A DNA stretch of 64,000 nt from Raineya sp. Its GTDB lineage: Bacteria > Bacteroidota > Bacteroidia > Cytophagales > Thermonemataceae. The DNA lies in NCBI GenBank assembly GCA_025454915.1, contig JALONN010000006.1:124001-188000 (forward strand), in the 5' to 3' direction. The notes beneath the pieces were generated by a model that saw only the letters and a program-made list of their open reading frames with translations, was not told where the DNA came from and ran no database searches. This document shows positions 43,848 through 52,813 of the stretch, one piece after another. The translations under genes were made by a program, and so were the position numbers. The first letter of the stretch is position 1. Every line of letters begins with the position of its first letter.

Positions 43848-45848
43848 ATGTCCGATAACAAAAGCCCGTTTCCGAATAAACCTAATATCCCTAAAGCTCC
43901 TAATTCCAATAACTATCAAATGTGGTTGGTCTTTACACTCATTGCTATCGTAATTAGTGTAGTGTATTTTAGTCGCTCTTATTCAGCCATAGAAACTCCT
44001 CCTAATAAATTTGAGGAAATGCTTGCCAATAAAGATATTGCAGAAGTAGTTGTCTATGCTGACGAAAAAGTGGCAGAAATTACACTTAAAAAAGAAGCTG
44101 TCGAAACTCAAAAATATGGAAGTGTTCTTAAACAACGCTCTAGTTCTGTTGTCATGAAAGGACCACATTTTTGGTTTAGAATACCTTCTGCTGATAAGTT
44201 TACAGAGCTTTATCGTGAAAATATTATCAAAAATGGGGCAAGTCTTCGTTTTGATGAGCGTTCTAACTATGGTGGAATGCTGATTCAATGGGGCTTCTTA
44301 TTCCTGATCATTTTTGCATTCTGGATGCTGATGCGTAGAATGACAGGCGGACCTGGTGGTGGACAAATATTCAATATTGGACGTTCAAGAGCTACTCTTT
44401 TTGATGCAGAAAACAAAGTAAACATTACTTTTGATGATGTGGCTGGTTTAGATGAAGCCAAAGAAGAAATCAAGGAAATCGTAGAATTTTTAAAGAATCC
44501 TAAAAAATTCACTGATTTGGGAGGAAAGATTCCCAAAGGAGCATTATTAATAGGACCTCCAGGTACTGGTAAAACATTGTTAGCCAAAGCTGTAGCAGGT
44601 GAAGCAAATGTTCCTTTCTTTAGTTTATCTGGTTCTGACTTTGTGGAGATGTTTGTAGGTGTGGGTGCTGCTCGTGTACGTGATTTATTCAGACAAGCCA
44701 AAGAAAAAGCTCCTTGTATTATTTTCATTGATGAAATTGATGCTATTGGACGCTCAAGAGGAAAAGGCTCAATGCCAGGAGCTAATGATGAAAGAGAAAA
44801 TACTTTAAACTCATTACTGGTTGAAATGGATGGTTTCGGTACAGATTCAGGAGTAATTATCCTTGCTGCTACCAACAGACCTGACGTACTAGACTCAGCT
44901 CTACTACGCCCTGGTCGTTTTGACAGACAAATCAGTATTGATAAACCAGATATTGTAGGAAGAGAAGCTATTTTCAAAGTACATCTTAAGATATTGAAAA
45001 AAGGGAAAGACATTGACGCCAAAAAACTTGCAGCCCAAACACCAGGCTTTGCAGGTGCAGAAATTGCCAATGTATGTAACGAAGCTGCTTTAATAGCTGC
45101 CAGACATGATAAGAAAGAAATTAATATGCAAGATTTCCAAGATGCCATTGACAGAGTAATTGGAGGACTTGAAAAGAAAAATAAACTGATTTCTCCTGAC
45201 GAAAAACGCATTGTTGCATATCATGAAGCAGGACATGCCGTTTCTGGTTGGTTCTTAGAACACGCTGACCCGTTGGTGAAAGTAAGTATTGTTCCTCGTG
45301 GAGTTGCTGCTTTAGGTTATGCTCAGTATCTGCCAAAAGAACAATTCCTTTACCAAACAGAGCAACTCATTGATGAGATGTGTATGACATTAGGAGGCAG
45401 AGCTGCAGAAGAGCTGGTTTTTGGTAAAATTTCGACAGGTGCATTAAGTGATTTAGAGCGTATTACCAAAATGGCTTATGCAATGGTTACAGTATATGGT
45501 ATGAATGAAAAAATTGGAAACCTTTCATTCTACGATTCAAAACCTCAAAGTGATTTTGCTTTAGGAAAACCCTATTCAGAAGCAACTGCAGAACTCATAG
45601 ACCAAGAGGTAAAGAAAATTATTGACCATGCCTACGAAAGAACTAAAGCATTGTTACAGGAACATTATAACGAACTTGAAACTATTGCTCAGGCTTTACT
45701 CAAAAAAGAAGTGTTATTCCAATCAGATTTGGAGGAATTGATAGGAAAAAGACCTTTCGCCAAAGAGACGACCTATCAGGCTTATACAAAAGAGAAAATA
45801 TCCTTAGAAAAAGATGACTCTCCTGAAGCTGATACAGAATCTAATTAA
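43848..45848 (+). CDS. ftsH: ATP-dependent zinc metalloprotease FtsH
   Basis: Membrane-bound AAA+ protease for quality control of membrane proteins. 666 aa. Helices at about 24-43 and 145-162 flank a periplasmic domain. The AAA domain (about 195-395) carries Walker A GPPGTGKT, Walker [12 protein letters not shown] and the second region of homology [22 protein letters not shown]. The M41 protease has the zinc motif HEAGHAV and the third ligand region near [28 protein letters not shown]. All active-site residues look intact. Confidence 0.98.
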   Translation: MSDNKSPFPNKPNIPKAPNSNNYQMWLVFTLIAIVISVVYFSRSYSAIETPPNKFEEMLANKDIAEVVVYADEKVAEITLKKEAVETQKYGSVLKQRSSSVVMKGPHFWFRIPSADKFTELYRENIIKNGASLRFDERSNYGGMLIQWGFLFLIIFAFWMLMRRMTGGPGGGQIFNIGRSRATLFDAENKVNITFDDVAGLDEAKEEIKEIVEFLKNPKKFTDLGGKIPKGALLIGPPGTGKTLLAKAVAGEANVPFFSLSGSDFVEMFVGVGAARVRDLFRQAKEKAPCIIFIDEIDAIGRSRGKGSMPGANDERENTLNSLLVEMDGFGTDSGVIILAATNRPDVLDSALLRPGRFDRQISIDKPDIVGREAIFKVHLKILKKGKDIDAKKLAAQTPGFAGAEIANVCNEAALIAARHDKKEINMQDFQDAIDRVIGGLEKKNKLISPDEKRIVAYHEAGHAVSGWFLEHADPLVKVSIVPRGVAALGYAQYLPKEQFLYQTEQLIDEMCMTLGGRAAEELVFGKISTGALSDLERITKMAYAMVTVYGMNEKIGNLSFYDSKPQSDFALGKPYSEATAELIDQEVKKIIDHAYERTKALLQEHYNELETIAQALLKKEVLFQSDLEELIGKRPFAKETTYQAYTKEKISLEKDDSPEADTESN

Positions 45849-45853
45849 TATCA

Positions 45854-45882
45854 AAAGCCTCCAAATTTGGAGGCTTTATTTT
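45854..45882 (+). terminator. Terminator after ftsH
   Basis: AAAGCCTCCAAA and its complement TTTGGAGGCTTT, then ATTTTTAT. It lies 5 bp after the stop. Confidence 0.85.
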
Positions 45883-45899
45883 TATGGTATTTGATAAAA

Positions 45900-45930
45900 T
45901 TGGATATTTTAATTGTTTTTTATACCTTTG
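45900..45930 (+). promoter_or_regulatory. Predicted promoter of miaB
   Basis: TTG (45900-45902), a 20-bp spacer, TACCTTTG (45923-45930, exact TAnnTTTG). The miaB ATG is 33 bp downstream. Confidence 0.65.
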
Positions 45931-45963
45931 CAAACTTAAATTTACAACTCTACCAATTTGTAT

Positions 45964-47445
45964 ATGAAGCAAATAATCGAAGATATTGGTATTATAGAAC
46001 AAGAAAACGAAGCTTGTGAAACCGTAAAAATCTCTAAAGAAGAAAATACAGGTAAACAACGTAAATTGTATATTGAGAGCTATGGCTGTCAGATGAATTT
46101 CTCTGATTCAGAGATTGTTACATCCGTAATGCAAGATAACGGATTTGATACTACTTCAAACCCAGAGAATGCAGATTTAATATTTCTCAATACATGTTCT
46201 ATCCGTGATAATGCTGAACAAAAAATTAGACATAGATTACAACATCTCAATAGTCTGAAGAAAAAACGTCCTGAAATGCTCATTGGTGTTTTAGGTTGTA
46301 TGGCTGAACGACTAAAAACTAAGTTGTTAGAAGAAGAGAAAATGGTAGATATTGTAGCAGGACCCGATGCATACAGAGATTTACCTAAATTAGTTGAACA
46401 AGCCGATGATGGAAGCAAAGCCATCAATGTTTTTCTTTCAAGAGAAGAAACCTATGCAGATATTAGTCCCGTTAGGCTGAATTCTAATGGTATTACTGCC
46501 TTTGTATCTATCATGAGAGGCTGTGATAATATGTGTTCTTTTTGTGTTGTACCTTATACACGTGGTCGTGAGCGTAGCCGAAACCCTTATTCTATTGTAG
46601 ATGAGTGCAAAAATCTCTTTGAAAATGGTTTTAAAGAAGTTACTCTTTTAGGTCAGAATGTAGATTCTTATTTCTGGACAGACCGAGAAGATTTAATCTC
46701 TTTGAAAACTTATCAAAAAGCTGTTGGCAAAGGAGAAAATCTTGAAGGTCTAGAAACTGTAAACTTTGCTCAATTGCTTGAGAAAGTGGCTCTCATTTCC
46801 CCTGATTTAAGAGTTAGATTTTCTACATCACATCCTAAAGATATTACAGATGAAGTGCTTCATACAATGGCTAAATATGATAATATCTGTAAATACATTC
46901 ATTTACCTGTACAAAGTGGTAACACAAGAGTTCTGGAAATTATGAATCGAACTTACACAAGAGAGTGGTATTTGGACAGAGTGGCAGCCATCAGACGTAT
47001 CTTAGGCGAAGATTGTGGCATCTCTTCAGATATGATAGCTGGTTTTTGTACAGAAACAGAAGAAGAACATAAAGATACTCTATCTCTAATGGAAATTGTA
47101 AAATATGACTTCTCTTATATGTTCTATTACTCTGAGCGTCCTGGTACTCCTGCTGAGAAGAAATTAGAAGATGATATTGATTTAGAGACAAAAAAACGCA
47201 GATTGAATGAAATTATAGCTCTTCAAAATCAACTTTCTTTGGAGCGTAACCAACAAGATATTGGTAAGGTTCATAAAGTATTGGTAGAAGGGTTCTCAAA
47301 ACGCTCTCAAGAACATTTACAAGGTAGAAATACAGCCAATAAAGTAATTATTTTCCCTAAGAAAAGCTATCAAAAAGGCGATTATGTGGATGTTTTGGTA
47401 CATGAATGTAATTCTGCTACATTATTTGGTGAAGCTGTAGATTAA
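45964..47445 (+). CDS. miaB: tRNA-2-methylthio-N6-dimethylallyladenosine synthase
   Basis: Radical-SAM methylthiotransferase acting on A37 of tRNAs. 493 aa from the ATG at 45964. The N-terminal MTTase domain has three cluster Cys ([27 protein letters not shown]). The radical SAM domain has the CxxxCxxC motif within [23 protein letters not shown], and the C-terminal TRAM domain is about 425-493. A 30-residue acidic N-terminal extension is present. The gene has its own promoter and terminator and is the last chromosomal gene before the integrated element. Confidence 0.97.
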   Translation: MKQIIEDIGIIEQENEACETVKISKEENTGKQRKLYIESYGCQMNFSDSEIVTSVMQDNGFDTTSNPENADLIFLNTCSIRDNAEQKIRHRLQHLNSLKKKRPEMLIGVLGCMAERLKTKLLEEEKMVDIVAGPDAYRDLPKLVEQADDGSKAINVFLSREETYADISPVRLNSNGITAFVSIMRGCDNMCSFCVVPYTRGRERSRNPYSIVDECKNLFENGFKEVTLLGQNVDSYFWTDREDLISLKTYQKAVGKGENLEGLETVNFAQLLEKVALISPDLRVRFSTSHPKDITDEVLHTMAKYDNICKYIHLPVQSGNTRVLEIMNRTYTREWYLDRVAAIRRILGEDCGISSDMIAGFCTETEEEHKDTLSLMEIVKYDFSYMFYYSERPGTPAEKKLEDDIDLETKKRRLNEIIALQNQLSLERNQQDIGKVHKVLVEGFSKRSQEHLQGRNTANKVIIFPKKSYQKGDYVDVLVHECNSATLFGEAVD

Positions 47446-47461
47446 CCCTCACCAAAAAAAT

Positions 47462-47497
47462 AAAAAAGACTTGTTGATGCCAACAGGTCTTTTTTAT
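47462..47497 (+). terminator. Terminator of miaB
   Basis: AAAAAAGACTTGTTG pairs with CAACAGGTCTTTTTT (one G-T wobble, loop ATGC), then ATTTT. Confidence 0.88.
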
Positions 47498-47513
47498 TTT
47501 CCTTTATCCATAA

Positions 47514-47547
47514 AAAAACCTCCAAGAAGAATTTCTTGAAGGTTTTT
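47514..47547 (-). terminator. Former chromosomal terminator of tRNA-Pro, now stranded at the left element junction
   Basis: Stem AAAAACCTCCAAGAA / TTCTTGAAGGTTTTT (one wobble). Read on the minus strand it directly follows the 12-nt tRNA-Pro 3' remnant, just as a different terminator follows the intact tRNA at 57010. Confidence 0.65.
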
Positions 47548-47560
47548 GTCGGGGTGGCAA
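47541..47560. repeat. Left attachment site (tRNA-Pro 3' remnant)
   Basis: The 20-bp sequence is identical to 57002-57021. 12 nt (47549-47560) correspond to the acceptor and T-stem 3' end of tRNA-Pro including discriminator A; 8 nt are the flank. Homology stops sharply at 47561. Confidence 0.88.
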
Positions 47561-47643
47561 AGCTATGAAATATACTATAAAGCATAAATAAAATGTTTCA
47601 ATGTTATTCTTGCACCTTGTAAACACAATACCAAGACATCAAA

Positions 47644-47675
47644 AAAAGCCCATAGAGTATTTTTTATGGGCTTTT
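47644..47675. terminator. Bidirectional hairpin at the left end of the element
   Basis: AAAAGCCCATA / TATGGGCTTTT with A and T runs either side, inside the left non-coding end of the element (47561-47949). No gene ends here on the plus strand, so it may insulate the element from chromosomal read-through. The rest of this 389-bp stretch is AT-rich and shows no ORF. Confidence 0.6.
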
Positions 47676-47876
47676 CTTTTTTCCCCTCAAAAGTGAAAAG
47701 TAACCTTGTAACTATCCATTCAATTAGATGTTAAAACATTTAATTTTGACATTTTTATCTTTTTTTACTTATAATATTACATTAAAAAATATAACCAAAA
47801 TACCTTTATTTTCACAAAAACAAAGTTTTATACTTTAAAATTTACTTAAAAAATTATTTTATTACACCATTACAAA

Positions 47877-47893
47877 ATCAGGGATTCCCTGAT
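47877..47893. promoter_or_regulatory. Perfect palindrome upstream of the KAP NTPase gene
   Basis: ATCAGGGATTCCCTGAT, 8+8 bp around a single T, in otherwise extremely AT-rich DNA 56 bp before the start codon. It is operator-like in position and symmetry. Confidence 0.5.
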
Positions 47894-47949
47894 GTATAGC
47901 ATTTTTTTATTTTGTAGTTTAATAGCAAAAACCTAATAATTATATACTT

Positions 47950-49815
47950 ATGAATGAACATATAGAACAGTATTTAAACTATTATACATCATTAAAAGTA
48001 AGCCCTGAATATGCTGTATTGCTTAGAGGCAAATGGGGTTCAGGTAAAACATGGTTCATTAAGAATTATATAGGAGAAAAAAAGAATTTCTTATATGTGA
48101 GTTTGTACGGTGTTTCTTCTTATAGTGATATTGAAGATACTTTTTTTCAACAACTTCATCCTATTCTTTCATCTAAACCAATGCAATTAGCAGGCAAGTT
48201 TCTAAAAGGGTTTCTCAGAACAACTATAAAAGTAGATTTTAATAAGGATGGAAAAGAAGATGGAGAAATAAGTCCAAGTTTATCCACTATTAAGCTAACT
48301 GATTTAATGAAAAGTATTAAGTCCAAAATCATTGTTTTTGATGACTTAGAAAGATGCTCAATACCTATTTTAAATATCATGGGGTATATTAATCAGTTTG
48401 TTGAAAATAATGGATTAAAAGTTATTATAATAGCTAATGAAAATGCAATAATAAAGCAAAATGACAATAATAATAATGATGATGATAATGATGATGATGT
48501 TAAGTCTTACTTAGCAATTAAGGAGAAATTAATAGGAAAAAGTTTTGATATTTTGAAAGATGTTAATAAAGCACTTCATACATTTATAGAAGAAACCAGT
48601 TCTACTAATTACAAAGAAGAACTCAAAAGTAAGAAAGATTTATTAATTGATATTTTTACTACTGCTAATTATGATAACTTAAGACATTTAAGGCAGACTA
48701 TTTTAGATTTTGAAAGGCTATATGATTTATTACCTCTAAATGCAAAAAAAAATAATGAATTTATAAATCGTGTTATAAGTATATTTTTTACTATATCATT
48801 TGAAATAAAGAAAGGTAGTATTACTGAAAATGAAGTATCTAAAATGTTTTCATTTGATTTTTTTCAAAACAATAAAGAACGTGAAAAAACAAATGCTCAA
48901 AAAATTCAAGAAAAATATTCTGTACTTAAAAGCCTATACACTCCTTTTGATAGAGATTTATGGATTAACTTATTTAAGTATGGTACATTAGAAAAAAAAA
49001 TATTGGAAGATTCAATTATGAATAGTGTTTATTTCCAACACGAAAATGCTCCTGATTGGGTGAAATTATGGAAACATTCTAATTTGAGTGATGAGGAATT
49101 TGAAAGCCTTTCTGAAAAGGTCTATAATCAGTTTAAAAATTTAGATGTAGTAGATAAATATGTGTTAATTCAAATAACATGTATGCTTATATATTTTTCA
49201 GATATGAGATTAATACAACATACTAAAGAACATATAATATCTATTGCCAAAGGACATATAAATAACTTAAAAGCAAAAAAATTATTACAGATTAATAAAT
49301 ATGAAGATTTTCCAGATGACAATAGTCATGGATTGACTTATTATAATACAGATATTACGGAAACCCAAGATTTTCTAAAATATATTAAGTTAGAGGCTGA
49401 AGGTTTTCAAGATAAATTATACCCTCAACAAGCATTAGAACTTCTTGATAATTTAAACTCTTCTATTGAATTATTTAGTAGAAAAGTTACTGTAGGAAAT
49501 AGTGATGATGCTATATACTATGACACTCCTATTCTAAAGTTTATACCTACACAATCTTTCTTTGAGGCATTTTTGAGGTTATCAAATAAAAATAAGAGAG
49601 ATATTCCTCTTATTTTTAAACGTAGATACCAATATGAAGATTATCATAAAAACCTCAAAGATGAGTTACCATGGTTAAAGAATGTATCTCAACTTCTAAC
49701 TATAGAAAGAGATAAACGAAAAGAAAAAGTGAGTGGATTACTTATAGAAAAGTTTTGTCAAACATTAGAAGAGTCTATCAAAAAACTTGAGGTATATAAT
49801 CAAAATGTAACTTGA
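47950..49815 (+). CDS. KAP-family P-loop NTPase (candidate phage-defence cargo)
   Basis: 621 aa. Walker A is LLRGKWGSGKTWF (about 24-36) and Walker B KIIVFDDLERC (about 124-134), with IIIANENAI as sensor-like strand. This is the KAP NTPase pattern (named for Kidins220/ARMS and the F-plasmid exclusion protein PifA). No membrane helices are inserted, unlike many KAP proteins. A low-complexity Asn/Asp tract (about 172-184) comes from AAT/GAT triplets (nt 48463-48500). The C-terminal ~400 residues are helical and not recognised. Codon use is more AT-rich than in flanking genes. Its place as leftmost cargo of an integrative element suggests a selfish defence function (inference). Confidence 0.85.
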   Translation: MNEHIEQYLNYYTSLKVSPEYAVLLRGKWGSGKTWFIKNYIGEKKNFLYVSLYGVSSYSDIEDTFFQQLHPILSSKPMQLAGKFLKGFLRTTIKVDFNKDGKEDGEISPSLSTIKLTDLMKSIKSKIIVFDDLERCSIPILNIMGYINQFVENNGLKVIIIANENAIIKQNDNNNNDDDNDDDVKSYLAIKEKLIGKSFDILKDVNKALHTFIEETSSTNYKEELKSKKDLLIDIFTTANYDNLRHLRQTILDFERLYDLLPLNAKKNNEFINRVISIFFTISFEIKKGSITENEVSKMFSFDFFQNNKEREKTNAQKIQEKYSVLKSLYTPFDRDLWINLFKYGTLEKKILEDSIMNSVYFQHENAPDWVKLWKHSNLSDEEFESLSEKVYNQFKNLDVVDKYVLIQITCMLIYFSDMRLIQHTKEHIISIAKGHINNLKAKKLLQINKYEDFPDDNSHGLTYYNTDITETQDFLKYIKLEAEGFQDKLYPQQALELLDNLNSSIELFSRKVTVGNSDDAIYYDTPILKFIPTQSFFEAFLRLSNKNKRDIPLIFKRRYQYEDYHKNLKDELPWLKNVSQLLTIERDKRKEKVSGLLIEKFCQTLEESIKKLEVYNQNVT

Positions 49816-49827
49816 TAAACCTTTGAA

Positions 49828-49865
49828 AACTCTATTGGTTTTACTCATCATCAACCAATAGAGTT
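49828..49865. terminator. Hairpin between KAP gene and the 64-aa gene
   Basis: Perfect 13-bp inverted repeat AACTCTATTGGTT ... AACCAATAGAGTT with a 12-nt loop. It overlaps the 3' end of the minus-strand gene. T-tracts are short, so efficiency is uncertain. Confidence 0.6.
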
Positions 49866-50035
49866 CTTCTTACCCTCTTTTTCACGCCCTTAGAAACTTT
49901 CTGATAGCTTTTTCTATCTTGTTCCAAGATTTCCCACACTCCTAACTCTTTTAAATATTCCTCATAACATCTTTCAATGTAGGCATCTAATGATGGATTT
50001 GATGTTAAATTTTCTATTAGTAATTCCATAATCAT
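49841..50035 (-). CDS. Hypothetical small protein, 64 aa
   Basis: Unrecognised. Start may be 50035 or the ATG at 50029 (MELLIENL). Charged and probably all-helical (LDAYIERCYEEYLKELGVWEILEQDRKSYQKV), with a basic cluster KGVKKRVRR before an acidic end. It lies between KAP and RimK on the opposite strand and is closed by a hairpin. It could be a regulator or an antitoxin-sized partner of a neighbour. Confidence 0.5.
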   Translation of the reverse strand: MIMELLIENLTSNPSLDAYIERCYEEYLKELGVWEILEQDRKSYQKVSKGVKKRVRRTLLVDDE

Positions 50036-50388
50036 TTTGTTATTTACACAAGTTAGCTATTTGCTAACATAAAATCATATATCACCTTTTTTTTATTTTA
50101 CAATTTCCAAAAAGGTAATGGGCGACGCACTCACGCCTGAAATAAACAGCAAAAAAATAATCAAAAACAGTTTTAAATTATTGTTTATCAATTATTTACA
50201 AAAATAAAAAATGCAAATTGTACTTTTATTTGTATTGAACTAAAGGAAATTCATGGGTTTTATTAGCCATTCACCTGAAAAACATGGAAATTCTGCATTT
50301 TCTTGCAAGATTTAAACACGCCGTTTTTGTCCTAAAACCACAAAAAACCCTTTTGTAGCTTTGTGATAGACCTTAAATTATTATCACA
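50036..50388. other. 353-bp intergenic region of the element with an inverted repeat
   Basis: GTTAGC - TATTT - GCTAAC at 50052-50068 lies 17 bp before the 64-aa gene start and could be its operator. A TAGCTTTG (50356-50363) matches TAnnTTTG 25 bp before the RimK-like gene, but its nearest TTG is 26 bp upstream, longer than usual. I see no ORF or RNA gene in the rest. Confidence 0.45.
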
Positions 50389-51537
50389 ATGAAATTAAAC
50401 ATTCTAATTATTGCTCAGTACCCTGAAAGTTATGCCAACAAAAGACTAAAAGAAGAAGCAGAAAAGAGAGGACACAATGTAAAGTTTATCAATCCTTATG
50501 ATTTGGTGTGTGTGGTTTCAAACCAAGATAAAGGCAATGATAAAGCATTTAACCAACTCCAAAGGCTTTATATTAAAGATATTGATGTAATTATACCCAG
50601 AATTTCGGGTATGGGTGCATTTGGCAGTATGATTGTGCATCATTTTCACCAAAATATGCACATTCCAAGTACAACCAATAGTGATGGAATGCGTATTTGT
50701 TCCAACAAAATGGAATGTACTCAAACACTTTCAGTCTATAAAATACCTGTTCCACAAACCATTATTGGAAATTCTGTAATTGATTATGATTTCTTGGTAG
50801 AACAAGCAAAAGGACACCCATTTGTAGCTAAAACTTTGCATGGTTCACAAGGTAGTGGTGTATCAATTATGGAAACTCCTTTGGCTACTAAAACAGCCCT
50901 TACAAGTTTCTTTAAATCCAAAGTTAATTTGGTGTTCCAAGAGTATATCAACACCAATGGAAAAGATGTAAGAGCCTTTGTAGTAGATGGGCAAGTAGTG
51001 GCAACTATGGAAAGAAGTGCCGTTGAAGGTGATTTCCGTTCCAATATCTCTATTGGAGGCAAAGGCTCAAAGATAACCTTATCAGATGAGGAAAAAGACT
51101 TAGCTATCAGAGCTGCTGCAGCTTGCCAAAGTAGTGGCGTTTGTGGTGTAGATATGATGTTTGACAAAGAAAAGGACACTTACAGAATTATTGAATGTAA
51201 CAGTAACCCAAATCTTGAAGGTATTGAGAATGTTACAGGTGTAAATGTAGCAGGGCATATTATTGATTATGCCGAAAAAATAGCCAAGAAAAGAAAAAGA
51301 GATGAAGACCAAGAAGAAAATGCTACAACCGAAGAAAAAGCCCTTTTCTCAAACTTTCTTCATAGCATATTGAGTAGCAACAACCCACAAGATAACCATT
51401 TGGCTACTATACTAAGACCAAGATTGGAAAGCTATTTGAAGCAAAATAAAAAGAGATTTCCAAATCTTGCAAAGGCTCTTTTTAAACCTATTACCAAGAA
51501 TATCAATTTGAGTTTTTTGAAGAAATTACTATCCTAA
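50389..51537 (+). CDS. RimK-family ATP-grasp ligase with C-terminal extension
   Basis: 382 aa. The RimK-like core (about 1-300) has the pre-ATP-grasp start LNILIIAQYPESYANKRLKEEAE and the ATP-grasp fold with FVAKTLHGSQGSGVSIM, LVFQEYINTNGKDVRAFVVDG, and the metal ligands in GVCGVDMMF and IIECNSNPNLEGIENVTG. RimK ligases add glutamate to protein C-termini such as ribosomal S6; relatives make graspetides or poly-Glu. After residue 300 there is an extra basic, helical tail of about 80 residues not found in E. coli RimK (300 aa). No obvious peptide substrate is encoded next to it. Its presence on an element suggests modification of a host or element protein. Confidence 0.85.
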   Translation: MKLNILIIAQYPESYANKRLKEEAEKRGHNVKFINPYDLVCVVSNQDKGNDKAFNQLQRLYIKDIDVIIPRISGMGAFGSMIVHHFHQNMHIPSTTNSDGMRICSNKMECTQTLSVYKIPVPQTIIGNSVIDYDFLVEQAKGHPFVAKTLHGSQGSGVSIMETPLATKTALTSFFKSKVNLVFQEYINTNGKDVRAFVVDGQVVATMERSAVEGDFRSNISIGGKGSKITLSDEEKDLAIRAAAACQSSGVCGVDMMFDKEKDTYRIIECNSNPNLEGIENVTGVNVAGHIIDYAEKIAKKRKRDEDQEENATTEEKALFSNFLHSILSSNNPQDNHLATILRPRLESYLKQNKKRFPNLAKALFKPITKNINLSFLKKLLS

Positions 51538-51555
51538 AATACTCATTATGAAACA

Positions 51556-51587
51556 ATTTTACAGCCTTACTCCTTTGGAGTAGGGTT
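51556..51587 (+). repeat. 32-bp repeat with strong hairpin, copy 1
   Basis: Identical to 52151-52182. It contains CCTTACTCC - TTT - GGAGTAGGG, a 9-bp stem, followed by a T-rich tail (TTGTTTTG). It is placed as the terminator of the RimK-like gene. Confidence 0.8.
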
Positions 51588-51668
51588 GTTTTGTTAATTG
51601 ATTTCTTCACTTGTGGTTGGTAAAGGAAAACCAACTAAGAGAGAATTATTAGTATAATGAGCTGTTAT

Positions 51669-52073
51669 TTAGTATCTTTCTTCATCTTTTATAAAAAAAA
51701 TTTCTTTAAATTTTTGATGAAAAATATGACTTGCATTATTAATTTTTAAAATAAATCTATTATTTCTAACACCTACTGTCCCTGTTAAATAAATATATAC
51801 ATCCTTTTTACAGTTTCTGTTACCTATATCCATTCTCAAAAGCCCCTCATCCCTATCAATATCCCAACAACCAGAATAAGTAGAATCTTCAAAAGTTACC
51901 ACATAAGATAAATCCTCTTTAAGAATTAAAAATTTAGGTTTACAATTAAGTGTATCTGTAATATTTTGTTGAAATTCAAAATGAATGGCATTATAATGTC
52001 CAACAAAATCTGAATCTACAGACTTATTACACCCATAAAGGATTATAATAAAGATCATTATTTTTTTCATCAT
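51669..52073 (-). CDS. Small lipoprotein, about 134 aa
   Basis: Starts at ATG 52073 or 52070; a GTG at 52091 is less likely. Lipobox IIILYGCNKS (Cys about 15). The mature domain is beta-rich with paired Cys (NCKPKFLIL, SGCWDIDRDEG, GNRNCKKD) and ends in a hydrophobic/basic segment. No family recognised. The gene is enclosed by two 32-bp direct repeats and a second pair of 17-bp related repeats. It may be a transferable cassette, for example an exclusion or surface protein of the element. Confidence 0.7.
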   Translation of the reverse strand: MMKKIMIFIIILYGCNKSVDSDFVGHYNAIHFEFQQNITDTLNCKPKFLILKEDLSYVVTFEDSTYSGCWDIDRDEGLLRMDIGNRNCKKDVYIYLTGTVGVRNNRFILKINNASHIFHQKFKEIFFIKDEERY

Positions 52074-52150
52074 TATTGATTTGCTTTTCACTTGTAGTTG
52101 GTATTCCTTTACAAACTAAAGACTTAACTCGGTCTGGAAGTTTAAATATT

Positions 52151-52182
52151 ATTTTACAGCCTTACTCCTTTGGAGTAGGGTT
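52151..52182 (+). repeat. 32-bp repeat with strong hairpin, copy 2
   Basis: Exact second copy of 51556-51587. It sits 5 bp past the stop of the minus-strand XRE repressor and could end its transcript. Confidence 0.8.
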
Positions 52183-52187
52183 ATTTT

Positions 52188-52688
52188 CTAATCAATTTCA
52201 TCATATTCTGAAAAAGATAAATCAATTTCTTTATCAAGTTCTGATTTACCTTTTTTTTCAGCTTCTCTCCTAAGCCATGTTTCAGTTGGAAAAATAAATA
52301 TATCATTTATTGTGTGATATATTTTTGATAGTTCAGCTTCATTTATTTTATTATTCTTTAATTCTTCTATAAGAAAATCTGTTACTAAACTACGGTAAAC
52401 ATATCTATCTTTTTCTAAAGAAGCTATTTTATCATTTAGTAACTTTATATGTTTATCATAGGCATTTTTTTTTCTTTCTAAATTATTGAATTTGTCACCA
52501 AACAAAAGATATTCTACAGATACACCTAAAGCCAAAGCAATATCACATATCTGAAAGTATTTTAGTCTATCTCCTTGTTTCTCTAATCTTGCATAATTAG
52601 CCAAATCCATATTAAGTTTTTCCGCTATTTCAGTTTTACTGATTTTTAGTTCTTGTCTTATAGTTTCTATTCTTTTTGACAACTCCAT
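52188..52688 (-). CDS. XRE-family helix-turn-helix repressor
   Basis: 166 aa. The N-terminal HTH_3 domain (about 5-62) is RIETIRQELKISKTEIAEKLNMD - NYARLEKQGD - VSVEYLLFGDK. A coiled-coil segment (about 68-95, ERKKNAYDKHIKLLNDKIASLEK) should mediate dimerisation, and the C-terminus is an acidic helical domain with no S24 peptidase, so no LexA-like self-cleavage is expected. It is divergently arranged with the 59-aa gene, and the gap contains two copies of a palindromic site. It is the probable master repressor of the element. Confidence 0.88.
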   Translation of the reverse strand: MELSKRIETIRQELKISKTEIAEKLNMDLANYARLEKQGDRLKYFQICDIALALGVSVEYLLFGDKFNNLERKKNAYDKHIKLLNDKIASLEKDRYVYRSLVTDFLIEELKNNKINEAELSKIYHTINDIFIFPTETWLRREAEKKGKSELDKEIDLSFSEYDEID

Positions 52689-52705
52689 AAGTTAAACATA
52701 TTTAA

Positions 52706-52718
52706 TTTGTTATACAAA
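52706..52718. promoter_or_regulatory. Operator candidate O1: TTTGT-TAT-ACAAA
   Basis: Perfect dyad 18 bp upstream of the repressor start. It shares the 11-mer TTTGTTATACA with 52784-52794. Confidence 0.6.
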
Positions 52719-52783
52719 ATTGACTATTTTTTTTGTCAAAAAAAACTACAGAATTATTGCCTTTTATAGTTAAAAGTATTTAC

Positions 52784-52796
52784 TTTGTTATACACT
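52784..52796. promoter_or_regulatory. Operator candidate O2: TTTGT-TAT-ACACT
   Basis: Same 11-mer as O1 in the same orientation, 78 bp apart, 17 bp upstream of the 59-aa gene. One half-site is perfect and the other degenerate. Confidence 0.55.
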
Positions 52797-52813
52797 TTTA
52801 ACAAGTAAAGTAT

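Noticed and set aside
44285..45211. 308-aa open frame antisense to ftsH
   Set aside because: ftsH is unambiguous on the other strand; the antisense product is Ser/Ala/Leu-rich without any domain and reflects codon bias.
50784..51179. 131-aa antisense ORF in the RimK-like gene
   Set aside because: It has no features, and the plus-strand ATP-grasp motifs are clear.
51556..52182. Insertion sequence between the 32-bp repeats
   Set aside because: No transposase gene and the repeats are direct hairpin units, not terminal inverted repeats.
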